This document shows, piece by piece, positions 22,331 through 32,960 of a DNA stretch of 64,000 nucleotides. This DNA is from Euglena gracilis (Eukaryota; Euglenida; Euglenophyceae; Euglenales). The notes beneath the pieces are model-generated. The model was not told the origin of the DNA, ran no database searches, and saw nothing but the letters and a program-made list of their open reading frames with translations. The stretch lies in NCBI GenBank assembly GCA_039621445.1, contig CP154955.1, forward strand, positions 11,936,665 through 12,000,664, given 5' to 3'. Within the stretch, counting starts at the first letter, position 1. Each line of letters opens with the position of its first letter. Both the position numbers and the translations under genes were made by a program.

Positions 22331-24183
22331 ATTTTTTTTGTTTTTTTTAAAAAAAACAAAACAACGTGTTTTTTAAAAAAAAACACCAAAAAAACATCAA
22401 AAAAAACAAAAGGAAAATTTCATTGAAAAAACTCGTTATGAAACACCCAAACCATACTTCGAATCCTACTAAGTTCAAAAATTGCCAAAAAAAATGGTCA
22501 AAAACATTCAAAAAAATGCAAAAAAATGCAACTTTAGGACTTTTTTCATTTTTTGTTTTAGGAAATATTTGGCAGAAATGCCCCAAAACTTGCCAAAAAA
22601 TGATTGAAAATATGCATTCAAAAAATTTTCCGAGCAAAACCTTGTTGGCGTTTTTTTTTGTTTTTTTAAAAAAAACATTGTTAGAATTAAAAAAAAACAA
22701 AAAAAACAAGGTCCAAAAAAAAACAGGTTGCCAACTGTGGTCCAGGGGGCACGGTATGCTTGAGGGCTTAATTTTTTCAGAACTCATGCCACACGAAACA
22801 GGTGCTTCTAATACATTACACAAGGTGGTGCAGCAGTTGAACTGGTCAGTTAAAGGATCAACTGATTAGGCTGCCCCCAACTTTACTTCAGTGGATCCCT
22901 GGGTGGGTCCGGGGGTCTGCAACCCAGCTGAGAGCTGCTGGCTTACTCGACCCCGCCGGGCTGCTGGGGCCATTAGACAGTTAAAGAGCTCAGCATTACA
23001 CAAAACCTGGTCAAGCTGGGCCCAACAGCCCAGGGGGCATTTTCCCCATATGCTCACATGCCACAAAACTGGATGAATTCTCGAGGCACCCTACATTGGA
23101 GATTATTAGGAATTTTTGTGTGCATTTTCGACGCTTCCAAACAAACTTCGTCAAACCAAGAAGATATTTCTGCGGGGAAAATGTTCCTCGTGGAGAATTT
23201 TTGAACCCCGGGGGTTGAATTATCAGAAGGGGGGCAATATCCGGGGGGGGGGCAATATCCCAGGGGAGGTAAGTTGACCCCCTCCTCTGTTGGGCCCAAC
23301 CAAACCCCCCCAGAAAAAAAATTATCTCAACTTAACCCCGTCCACCGCTGCGAACAGTTGCACATGACCCCCCCAATAATATCCCATTCCCCCTTAGTGG
23401 GGAAATCACAAGTGGGGGGGGGCTTAGGGTTTGCTGGTTTTTGTCCTTTTGCACCCATACTTTTTCACCTGTTGCTTGGAACCCCGTATCTCCATTGGCC
23501 AGACCCCCCCTTGATAGTGTCCCATGCCCACCCTGTGGTTGAGCCGGGTATGGGACGCTATCAGGGGGGGGGGCTGGTCTGGTACAAGGTTCAGGAAAAG
23601 GAAAAAATACATTTTCAACCCTTCCCCCCCCCAAATGTGGTTTCGCCGGGCTGGACCGAATTTTTTTTTTGAAAATGGGGTAAAAATGGCCAAAATGGCA
23701 TTTTTGAGGACTTTGGAATGGTCTTAAGAAAACCCCTGGTGACCCCAGGGACTCCGTCAGATCACATACCGTGCTGGTGGGGGGGGACAGTAGGTATTTT
23801 CTGCCACATTTGAGGGAATTCTGTTTGATTTCTTCCCATTTTGGCATTTTATTGGCCACCAAAAACCAGAAACCAAAATTTCAACATCCCCCCCCCCAAA
23901 GTCAAGTGCATAAACCTGCAAAAATGAAGCTTTTTCATCGTTCTTCCTCCTCAGGTGGGTTGTGCGTAACGTAGGCAGCCCTCACTGAAGAATTTTGTGT
24001 TGCAAGGTGTTGGCATACTCGCTGATGTGCAGGACAATCCTCCGTTTTTAAATTTAGCGATTACTCATTGAAGGGTTAGGGTAAAAAAGAATGTTCTCTT
24101 TTTACATTTTCCAATTGCATTTTTCTGAGAAGATAAGATGAGAGTTATTCCATGCATGCAAATTATAATCGGTTGATATCAAG
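22331..24183. other. A/T-rich then G/C-run spacer
   Basis: 22340-22735 is A/T-rich with GTTTTTTTAAAAAAAAC palindromes. 22740-22868 has an open stretch ending at a TAG that may be the last exon of the preceding gene. 22870-24100 holds G/C-run repeats. No other exon is supported before 24184. Confidence 0.4.
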
Positions 24184-24351
24184 TTGAATTTTGGGCTGCC
24201 TAACATCAACGGCAAGCTGGTGGAGATTTCTGAAGACCAGGCACCTGGACGATTGTTTGAAAGGGCGGAGGACAAGTTCTGGAATGGCCGGCTGCGACAT
24301 TTAGAGAGTGCATACAATGCCAGCGCACGATTGCCACGCAGAGATTTGTGA
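24184..24351 (+). CDS. terminal exon of an unidentified gene
   Basis: A 55-codon open stretch begins LNFGLPNINGKLVEISEDQ, continues through APGRLFERAEDKFWNGRL and ends ARLPRRDL followed by TGA. Composition and codon use look coding and unlike the surrounding repeats. It may be the 3' end of the gene at 21232-22330 or a separate gene; the acceptor (TATCAAG|TTG) and the preceding exon are not certain. No family is recognised. Confidence 0.45.
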   Translation: MNFGLPNINGKLVEISEDQAPGRLFERAEDKFWNGRLRHLESAYNASARLPRRDL

Positions 24352-24839
24352 TGTGCTTTGATGCTCCCTCGCAATCAATTCACCCCATTTAACTGCTCCT
24401 GCATTCACACTCTTGCTCTCGTGGTCATAAAATTCATTTAACCTGGTGTGACCCCCCACGGGGGGGGGGGGTGGGAGCTGGGGTTTCAAAAGTGGGTGGT
24501 TGAGATTGGACCGCTGCCATGCCATTGCATGGCTTATTGACCCGGGGGGATGGGGGTATTTCCATTTTCAAAAAAAATCAGTCACCTCTTCCTACCCCCT
24601 CCCCAGTTGCTTTGGCCACTCAGCCGAAAATGGCCCAAAATCAATACACTTTGGCAAAATTGCAAAAAAATTCTGGCGCCTTCAGTGCCGGGTGGGTCAT
24701 TTTCGATGCTTTTACGCCGACCTCAGGCCTCTTTTTAACTTGGAAGACCCCCCGGGGGTGTGGGTCGGTGTGCCCGGGGCAGGACCCCCTCTGGGGGGGG
24801 GGGGGGGTCCTTGGTGGGGGTCCCAGCAAATGTGGAATC

Positions 24840-25135
24840 CTAAGTTTTGGTTACCTAGCCTCCGAGGAGCCTCCGCGGAGCCTGGTTACCTTAGGCTCCG
24901 AGGAGGCTCCGTGGAGCCTGGTTACCTTGGAGCCTCCGCGGAGCCTGGTACCTTAACCTCTGAGGAGGCTCCGCGGAGCCTCCTCGGAGCCTGGTTACCT
25001 TGAGCCTCCGCGGAGCCTGGTTACCTTAGGCTCCGAGGAGGCTCCGCGGAGCCTGGTTACCTTGGAGCCTCCGCGGAACCTGGTTACCTTGGAGCCTCCG
25101 AGGAGGCTCCGCGGAGCCTCCTCGGAGGTAACCAC
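24840..25135. repeat. CTCCGCGGAG palindromic tandem repeat
   Basis: About 10 copies of a 24-30 bp unit combine GAGCCTCCGCGGAGCC with TGGTTACCTT. Most units are themselves palindromic. The same repeat is at 27410-27640 and, degenerate, at 59215-59340. Confidence 0.85.
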
Positions 25136-25930
25136 TGTTGTACACAGGCCATGTCTGGTATCGCACCGCTTTACCGTTTACCCGTTTACTGTATACGCCA
25201 TGTCAAACTTGTTGAAAACCAAAAATCTATTTGCACAAAAACACCATATGTCCTCCTAATTTTATTTTTACCATTTAACCGTTTGCCATTTACGCCATGT
25301 CCGCCAAACCAGGGCAGTCTTTAAGGGACAGGAAAGTTTTTTTTTAATTTTCTTAAGCACCGCCCCCTTTTCGGCCAAAGGGCCGACCAAGGGCAGGACT
25401 GGGACTTGAACAGGGTCCAAAATTAAAAAGTCCAAAAAAAACCACACTTTTGGATGATTTGGGTGGATTGGTCGATGGTCACAGGATGCCAATAATCAGT
25501 TTTTTCCCCTGATATCGACCTGTTGTCGCCGAAGAATGCCAAATTTCTTTGCCCATTTTCCTGTATTTTTTATTGAGTGTGGGACGGCAGAATTTTGTTT
25601 TTTTTATTTCCTTAAGGACCGCCCTGCGCCAAACTTGTTGAAAGCTATTTATCCATTTGCCTCCTTATTTTGCATTTAGCGTTTACCCGTTCGCTATATA
25701 ATGCCATGTCTGCCAATCTTGTTGAAAACCATTCATCCATTTGCCACAAAAACGCCATGTCTGCCTGATTTTGCTTTTACCGTTTACCCATTTGCTGTTT
25801 TCGCCATGTCCGCCAAACTTGTTGAAACCAAAAATCCATTTGCAACAAAAACGCCATGTCCGCCTTATTTGCTTTTACTGTTTACCCGTTTGCTATTTAC
25901 GCCATGTCCGCCAAATTTTGTCCACACAAA
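25136..25930. repeat. GCCATGTCCGCCAAACTTG repeat cluster
   Basis: Loose tandem copies of a roughly 100-bp unit contain ACGCCATGTCCGCC, TTGAAAACCAAAAATCC and GTTTACCCGTTTGC. A second cluster lies at 59600-59800. Both clusters follow a CTCCGCGGAG repeat block, so the two repeats appear to travel together. Confidence 0.7.
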
Positions 25931-26554
25931 GGGATGTTGTTATTGGGGAGCGGGGGAGGGGGTGGGAGGTGGGGGGGTTCCTGTGGGGGAGGGGGGGCGG
26001 GCGGGCCAACCCTCGCCATCCCAGCCCCACCTCACCCGCCTCCCCCCCCCCCCTCCCCCCCCGGGCACAGCCAAATGGACACCATTTTGGGTTTCACCTG
26101 GCCTTTATTTGCAACATCACATCCATGCTGACGTGCAGTTTGTCTACCACCTCCCCCCCACGTGACTGTTCGTTCACCTGGTTGAAGATTCTTTAGTCCA
26201 ATTCAGGATTAAAAGTTGCGGCAAATCCCAATGGGATCACAATCTCAGGCACAATTCTGGCGTCTGGATAATTCAGGTAAAATCCTGGCTGAATAAATTC
26301 ATTTTCTGTTTCGTTTACGCTCTATGTTGCCTCCCGAAGTCTGTTAATTTTTTGTTACACCTGTGAGTCTGTGAATTAGTCCGTGAGTTAGTCCGTGAAT
26401 TATTTTCCCCTCTGTGCAAATGGGCAGCAAACGGACAGGGACTTTGAGTGATAACATACAGTTTAAAACGAAACCGAAAATGGATTTATTCAGCCAGAAT
26501 TACACCAAAATTATCCAGAGGCCAGAATTGTACGTAAAATTGTCATCCCGCTGG
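25931..26554. other. no gene seen
   Basis: G-run DNA up to about 26060, then ordinary-composition DNA to 26554 with repeated GTGAATTAGTCCGTGAGTTA words (26365-26405). No exon was accepted. Confidence 0.35.
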
Positions 26555-26830
26555 GAACATACAACTGAATGGGAATTTATTTTTTTCTGTGTTATAAAGA
26601 AAAACTTTCTTCAATGTCAAACACGGCGACTGCGCCCAGTGGCAGCTTCCGAACCTGTCAGAACGTGAATTTTTTTTGCATCCTCTATGCAAATGGGCAG
26701 AAAATGGACAGGTTCTGACAGGTTTGGAAGAGCATGATCTGCCACTGAGTGCAGTCGCCATGTTTGACATTGAATAACGTTTCTCTTTATAACACAAAAA
26801 AACAAATTCCCGTTACTACCATGTTCACAA
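26555..26830. repeat. long inverted repeat (foldback)
   Basis: Arms of about 125 bp pair across a short centre. GGGAATTTATTTTTTTCTG, GTTATAAAGAAAAAC and AATGTCAAACACGGCGACTG on the left are matched by their reverse complements on the right (to about 26825). It looks like a MITE; no target duplication was found. Confidence 0.7.
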
Positions 26831-26869
26831 CATGCCCTGGCAAAACTGGTTACCTTAGCCCAGGGGGGG

Positions 26870-27400
26870 GGAAAAATTGATATCCGCAATTTTTCCGCAA
26901 TTTCCGCAATTTTCCTTTTTTCCGCAATTTCCGCCTTCCGCAATTTTTCCGCAATTTCCCTTTCCGCAATTTTCCGCAATTTTTTCCGCATTTTCCGCAA
27001 TCCATTTTTTTCCGCATAATTTTTTTCCCACCACCGAAGATGGAAGATGCAATGAGTTCAAGCCATTCTTCAAATGGATCAACAGGTGTGCTATTGTGTT
27101 TTGTTGTTTCCCCCCCCAGTTTACCAATTTTTCTCACAGGTGCACCACTGGTCACAGGATTGGGTGCGTCCCACCTGTGCAAAAAACATCAAGCGTGCTG
27201 ATTTGTGCTCGCCTGCATCGACGTGGGTGTTGCGGTGTTCTGAACCTCACAATTGAAAAATTTCTAAGTCCCCTCAGACAGAAATGTGTATACCCGATAT
27301 CAATTTTTCCGCAATTTTTCCGCAATTTCCGCAATTTTTCCGCAATTTTTCCGCAATTTTTCCGCAATTTTTCCGAAGGCCTCCGATATTCCCCCCCCCC
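26870..27400. repeat. dispersed element, copy 2 (TCCGCAATTT ends)
   Basis: Same element as at 11200-11640, with longer TTTTCCGCAA runs at both ends. The shared core runs from CCACCACCGAAGATGGAAG to GACAGAAATGTG. Both copies have CGATATC/GATATC at the ends and finish GAAGGCCTCCGATAT. Confidence 0.7.
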
Positions 27401-27409
27401 CCCGCCCCT

Positions 27410-27640
27410 TCTTAGTCTCCGAGGAGGCTCCGCGGAGCCTCCTCGGAGCCTGGTTACCTTGAGCCTCCGCGGAGGCTGGTTACCTTAGGCTCCGAGGAGC
27501 CTCCGCGGAGCCTGGTTACCTTGGAGCCTCCGCGGAACCTGGTTACCTTAGCCTCCGAGAAGGCTCCGCGGAGCCTCCTCGGAGCCTGGTTACCTTGAGC
27601 CTCCGCGGAGGCTCCTCGGAGGTAACCAAAAGGTTAGGAT
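27410..27640. repeat. CTCCGCGGAG palindromic tandem repeat
   Basis: Same repeat as 24840-25135. It directly follows the element at 26870-27400. Confidence 0.85.
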
Positions 27641-28169
27641 TCCACTTTTGCGGTAGACCCCCTTGGTGGGGTGCACCATGGGTCAGATTTTGGCCTGGCT
27701 GAAAGACAGGTCGGAATTTTTGGGGGGTTTCGGCCAATTTTTGGCTGGGTTTTGGTGGGTGGGGGGGGGTCGTGGGTGGGTGGGTTTTCGAAAAGTGGGT
27801 GGGTGGGTTTGGGCTCGGGGAAAAAGTCCCCCGCCCTGGGGCAAGCACCTTTGACGATGCAGGGCGATGCAGGGCAATGCGGGAATTTTGGAGGCCAAAG
27901 GTGGGGTTCCGATGGCAGGGCGATATGGAGATTTTCGGGCTGTTGTTTGATTTTTTTCCAACTATTTTTGGCCTCATTTGGCCGTTTTTGTCCTTGTTGC
28001 CGCTTTCGGAAACTTTTGCAATTTTGCTGTGGTTTTTGGCCATTTTCGATTGCTGTTTGCCTCTGTTGGTCACTTTTGACCATTTTTGACCATACTTCGC
28101 CTATTTTTTGACATTTTTGACCATTTTGGCTACTGTTGCCCACTGTTGGCAATTCTTTTAAAACATTTT

Positions 28170-28359
28170 CTCCTGCTTTCAGGCTTTTTTTTTGTTTTTG
28201 ATGTTTCTTTTTTGGGGGTTGTTTTTTTTTTATTGGTTTTTTTTTTGGGGGGGGGGTTTTTTTTTTTTTTTTTTTTTTTGGGTGGTGGGGGGGGGGGGGG
28301 GGGGGGTGGGTTTGTGGGTGGGTGGGGGGGGGGGGGGTTGGGTGAGGGGGGTGATTTTG

Positions 28360-28390
<31 letters not shown>

Positions 28391-28835
28391 CGATTTTTTT
28401 TATTTTTGTGTTTGGTGGGGGTTAATTTTTTTTTTTTCTATTTTTTTTTTTTTTTTTTTTTTTGGGTTTTTTTTTGTTTTTTTTTTTTTTCTTTTTTGTT
28501 TTTTTTTTTTTTTTTTCTTTTCTTTGTTTTTTTTTGGTGGTTTTTTTTTTTTTATGGGGGGTTTTTTGTTTTTTCGGGTTTTTTTTGTTGTTTTTTTTTT
28601 TTTTTTTTTTGTTTTTTTTTCTTTTTTTTTTTTTTTTGATGTGGCGGGTGGGTGGGGGGGGGGGTTTTTTTTATTTAGTTGTTTTTTTATTAGGTTTTTT
28701 TGGTTTTTTTTTTTTTTTTTTTTTCTTCGATGCATGGCTGGTTGTTTTTTTTTTTCAGTGGTTTTCAAAATTGATGCAGGCAGGTGGTTTTTTTTTATTT
28801 TGGGGGTTTCGATTTTTTGGTGAGGGGGGGTGTTT
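28170..28835. repeat. poly-T/G low-complexity tract
   Basis: More than 600 bases are made almost wholly of T runs broken by G runs. The open frames across it are an artefact of composition. A sequencing or assembly error in the run lengths is likely. The 20-base word ATTGATGCAGGCAGGTGGTT near 28772 recurs at about 30495 inside the mariner relic. Confidence 0.7.
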
Positions 28836-29403
28836 CGGTGGGGTTTTTCACAGGGGATTTTTTAGGGGGGCTTGGCGTACCCCACGGCACCAGGCAGCAC
28901 CCAAACACCGGTCCCCCCCCCCCCCGGGGGTGCGCATAGCCCCATACAGGCCCCCGGCGCAGTCCCGGCCCCCTGCAGAACCAGACTGGCCATTTTTGTG
29001 GGGGGGGGGGGGTGGGGGGTGGGCCACAAACATCTGCGTATCACCCGTCCCCCAGTAGGGGGTGGTGGGGGGGGCAGCTGGACCCCCCCCCCCCCGCAGG
29101 GGTGGGTGCGCCATGGGTCAGTCCACGGCCGTAAAAATTTCTCGCAAGGGTTTCAGCCAATTTCAGTGGTTTTGGGGTGGGTGGGCCCCGGGGGGGGGGG
29201 GCTTGAAAAAAAAAAAAAACGTCGCCACCCACCTCAAGGTCGCTAACAAGTAAGGAATAATAAGTCATTAGCCAGGAATCTTGAGGTGATGGAGCCGTGA
29301 AACATCAAACAAAATCACATTTAAATTGAATCGCCATTGCTGTTGTTCTGAAATGGGGGGCATCATTGGCATAGATTCACAAAATGACCACCAGGGGCAC
29401 ATA
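28836..29403. other. no gene seen
   Basis: G/C-run repeat DNA to about 29210, then about 190 bp of ordinary composition up to the left end of the mariner element. No exon was accepted. Confidence 0.35.
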
Positions 29404-29520
29404 CAGTATGCGAAATAAGTAACTTCGAGGCACTGCAAAATAAGTAATTTCGACCCCCCCCCCGGAGAAGTTTATGCAGTCATCAGCCGGGCATGGCAAG
29501 GCATGGGCGCGACAAGCTCA

Positions 29521-30262
29521 CAGGGATTTTTGCTTATCCTGAAATGGATAACTACGGATAACGACGCATAAGTACGGATCAACCTGACACCACCAAATAC
29601 GGATAAAAACGGATAACTAAACTACGGATAACTACGGATGAGCCCAAAAGTCCAAATAAGGATACATACAGATAACTACGGATAAGCAAAAAATTTTGAC
29701 GAGGCATTGGGCTTTTCTGGGCTCAACGTGAGCCCGCCCTTTCTGAGGCTGTTTTTCATGTCTATTTTCCTGTCTCTGGTGCAGTGATTGAACGGTCTTT
29801 CAAGCAGCCCTTTTCTTCAGCTTTTTTTCGCTACAATTTTGCATTTGGCAGCGTGCATCCTATAAAGAGATGGGCTGCTTTCAGTTTTGGCCGGCGTCAT
29901 TGATGTTAAAAGCCGACAGAATATGTCGTCTAACCTCCGGCAGGCAGCCGGTGGTTGTGAAGAACGGTGGATGAAAGATTGAAAAACCCACACCGGACAG
30001 TGTCGTTTCCATCTGCCCTTGGATGCTTGTCGTTTTCTGTTTAGATTGTCATATTTCACAAATTTTAGGCATTCCTGAGGTTTATGATGATCACTTCTCT
30101 TCATCTTTTCAATTGCAGCCATTTCTAGATGGATATCCCCTGTCAGGAAGGGTATTTTAGCAAATAAGGATAACTACGGATAACTACGGATAATTACGGA
30201 TAACTACGGATAACTACGGATAAGAATTTGACCTCCCAAAAAAGGATAAGCACAAATCCCTG
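29521..30262. mobile_element. CAG...CTG (hAT-like) element nested in the mariner relic
   Basis: Inverted ends begin CAGGGATTTTTGCTTATCC and end GGATAAGCACAAATCCCTG. They are flanked by CAAGCTCA and CAAGCTCT, 7 of 8 bases identical. Arrays of a 10-bp word GGATAACTAC lie just inside both ends as subterminal repeats. A 101-codon minus-strand open frame (29817-30122) lies inside; it is rich in basic and Ser/Pro residues and is not recognised. Subterminal repeats, CAGGG ends and an 8-bp duplication are typical of the hAT superfamily. Confidence 0.75.
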
Positions 30263-30299
30263 CAAGCTCTTGCTTGTGAGAAAGGTAAGTGAAGCAACA

Positions 30300-30709
30300 C
30301 TAATATTTGGCATGGCCTCCACGAGCGCCAATCACCGCAAACAACCGCCTGGGAATGCTTTCATACAATTTTTTTATGGTCTGGCGGTCAATGGTAGCGC
30401 AGGCAGCTTGGATGGCGTCCCACAAACCATCCTGGCTTGTGTACACCGATAGTTCAATGCCAGAAGCCTCTTTTTGTACCTGGAAAAAATGATCCAAAAT
30501 TGATGCAGGCAGGTGGTTGTTTAACGTTCATACCGAGATAAAATGCGATGATGGGTGCGCATGTCATTGCGCTTAAATGTCTTCAAGATGTACCTGACAC
30601 CCGCTTCAGTCAGGTGCACCTTCTTGGCCACAGCAACATTGCTGAGGCCCTGCCCTTTGAGGGCAAACATTTCCGTTCGGGTTTGTTCCCGGCTGCGTTT
30701 AGGAGCCAT
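30300..30709 (-). pseudogene. mariner transposase, centre deleted
   Basis: 30709-30521 encodes the N-terminal DNA-binding helix-turn-helix: MAPKRSREQTRTEMFALKGQ followed by GLSNVAVAKKVHLTEAGV. It stops after SRYER. 30497-30300 encodes the C-terminal end: a DGLWDAIQAACATIDRQ stretch, SIPRRLFAVIGARGGHAKY, then a stop, as at the C-terminus of Tc1/mariner transposases. The catalytic DDE/D region that should lie between is absent, so the protein is non-functional. Confidence 0.85.
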
Positions 30710-30834
30710 GACAAAGAACAAATTGCAGCAGAAGCCAGCACAACGATATGTTTTTTGAGGCAATTTTGAACACCCATCTCGAACATGCATAAACTTCTCT
30801 GGGGGGGTCGAAGTTACTTATTTTGCATACTGTA

Positions 30835-32960
30835 TCTGCAGGTCCAAACCCACCACCCACAACACCCCCCCCCTCAAGGGGTCGACCTGTCAGTCTGTCA
30901 GCTTTCCTGTCTACAGGGGGGCGGGAATGCGTTTCGCATTTTCCCCCCCGTTTTGAGCTTTTTTTTTGCAGATCTTTCCATTTTTTTTCGGCGCCTTTTT
31001 TGCATTTTGGCGCATGTTTTCGTGACAGGTTTTTTTTTAAGTGGCAGCTCCCCGGGGCCCAAAGGGCCCAACAGTTAAATTAGGGGGTGTCCCTCTTCTT
31101 AAAAACGCAAGCTGATGCAGTTTCGACAGGTTCCGATTTTTTTTCGGTGTATTCCGTCCAGGCTTGTGCTTAGTCGGGTGCCTACCCCACGGGGGGGGGG
31201 GTGCTAGGGGCAGGCACCCCATAGCACCCCCCCCGGGGGTAGGATAGCCCCATAGCAGGCGCCCCCCCCTCCGACCCCGGCGCAGGGGGCCCAGAAAAGG
31301 CCATTTTCAGTGAAAATTTTCTGGGTCCCCCCAGACCCCTAACCCCCCCCTCCAGGGGGGGGGGGTGCCTGCTAGGGCCAGAGGCGAACAACAGCACCTG
31401 GCCAAGAGAAGGGATAAAAGACACCAAACAGACAGCCGCAGTGCACACAGGGGGTGTGCCTGCTAGGGGCAGGCACCCTATAGCACCCCCCCCCCCCAGT
31501 CGGTAAGCACAGGCATGAATCCGTCAATCAAAATTGGCCCTAAATTTCGGCCTAAATTTGCCTAATTTTGGGCAAAAGTTTGACCAAACGACCCCAAATC
31601 CTAATCCTGACCCTATTCCAAAACCCTAACCCTAATCTGTTTCCTTTTCAAATTACCCAAACCCCAACCCTCTACTGGGAAATTAGCCCCCCCCCCCCCG
31701 TCCCATTAAAAAAAAAACCCACTGAGTAACCCCCCCCCCCCTCGGGCCGACCAACCAAACCTCCAGCGGTTTAGGCCTGCCATCCTCCCATTTTGTCCAT
31801 TTGTCCGGGACACAACAAAAACGCAAGTGATTTGGTGTCTTGTCCATCTTCTTAAACGCGGGGGGGGGGGTCCAAGCCCCCCCATTTGATTACTCCCCCT
31901 CTGGGTCCAGTGGCCGGGGGCAGGCTGAGTTTTAAGGCGGTGCCAACCCACCTCGGTGGGGGGGGTGCCTGCCTGGGCAGGCACCCAGATCCGACCCTCC
32001 AGGGGGGGGGGGCATATGACCAAAGTGCCTGGGCATTTGGCCAAGGCACTTCCAGCGCCGGAAGCCCAGAAAAGGCCATTTTTGGGCACTTTTTGGCCCA
32101 CGACCTGGCAGGCACCGACACGGGTAGTGGCCATGTTTTTGGGTAATTGCTTCATTTTTGTGGTTTTTTGCACTAGTTCTCTCTTGCACATTTTTGTGCA
32201 TTTTTTCCAAATGTGCATTTTTTTTTCAGGCCGGGCTAGTGCATTCCCCCCCCCCCTGCAGCTGCTGCTGGGTCTCAGACATATCGTTTTGGGACCCTGA
32301 TGGAAACCCTCCCTGGGCCCAGGCTGAATTTTTCCACCCCGGGGGTAGGGGGGTCTCGGAGTGCCCTGGAGTGCCTGGGCAGGCAGGCACTACCCCCCCG
32401 GGGGGGGGGTCATCACCTTATAATTCAGCCTGGCCCCTGCTTTGACTCCCCTCCAATCGAATTGTGGGGCCGTCACAAGTGCAGGGCCCAAATAAAAGCG
32501 CACCCCCTGCTGTCACTCAATGTGTCCTGCTAAAACACTTTCCCGACAACACATAATAATGCAAAAAGAGAGAAAAATGTATCCTGTATGAGGTATGATA
32601 GAAATAGATTTGACATATGCATACATGATAAATGTAATATATGTTGGCTCACATATATATCCTTGAAAGCAAAGTTCAAATTCTGCAGGAGGGGACAGAG
32701 ATAATTTTCCGCTTCATGGAAAAATTGTTCACAGTGCAATGCCATTCATTCATGATCTTTGGGGTTCATTCCTTTTATTCCATTCATTCATTGGGTGATC
32801 ATCAAGAACCTTTGGGAAGGGCAGCAACGTCATTGGCCCTTTTGCCTGAAAGCAGCGCTGGATCATATTAAACGGGGCGGGCTCTGAAGGGTGCCTCGCT
32901 GGAACAATTCGTTCCCGCTCGGTGCGCTTTCCCAAAACAGGTGCTTCTCCCCCCTTCACA
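30835..32960. other. G/C-run repeats and upstream region of the CCHC gene
   Basis: 30880-32460 contains several foldbacks built on GGTGCCTGCC/GGCAGGCACC with G/C runs (31190-31500, 31900-32120, 32330-32420). 32480-32940 has ordinary composition and is the likely promoter and 5' flank of the CNBP-like gene. No core promoter motif can be named. Confidence 0.4.
32939..32940 (+). promoter_or_regulatory. probable spliced-leader trans-splice acceptor
   Basis: The AG of CCAAAACAG|GTGC is the nearest AG upstream of the ATG at 32961 and would leave a 20-nt 5' leader after addition of a spliced leader. Euglenid mRNAs commonly receive such a leader. Similar AGs precede the starts at 4346, 6501, 40985, 48232, 50194 and 50978. 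Confidence 0.45.

Larger units (their letters stand above)
29406..30832. mobile_element. Tc1/mariner-type relic
   Basis: Terminal inverted repeats read CAGTATGCGAAATAAGTAAC on the left and the matching GTTACTTATTTTGCATACTG on the right. TA is duplicated outside each end (29404-29405 and 30833-30834), as for Tc1/mariner. The left end carries a second inner copy of the AAATAAGTAATTTCGACCC part. The transposase is reduced to its two ends, and a second element is nested at 29521-30262. It cannot be autonomous as it stands. Confidence 0.85.

Noticed and set aside
28086-29058. Poly-Phe open frames of up to 245 codons
   Set aside because: Composition artefact of the T-run tract.
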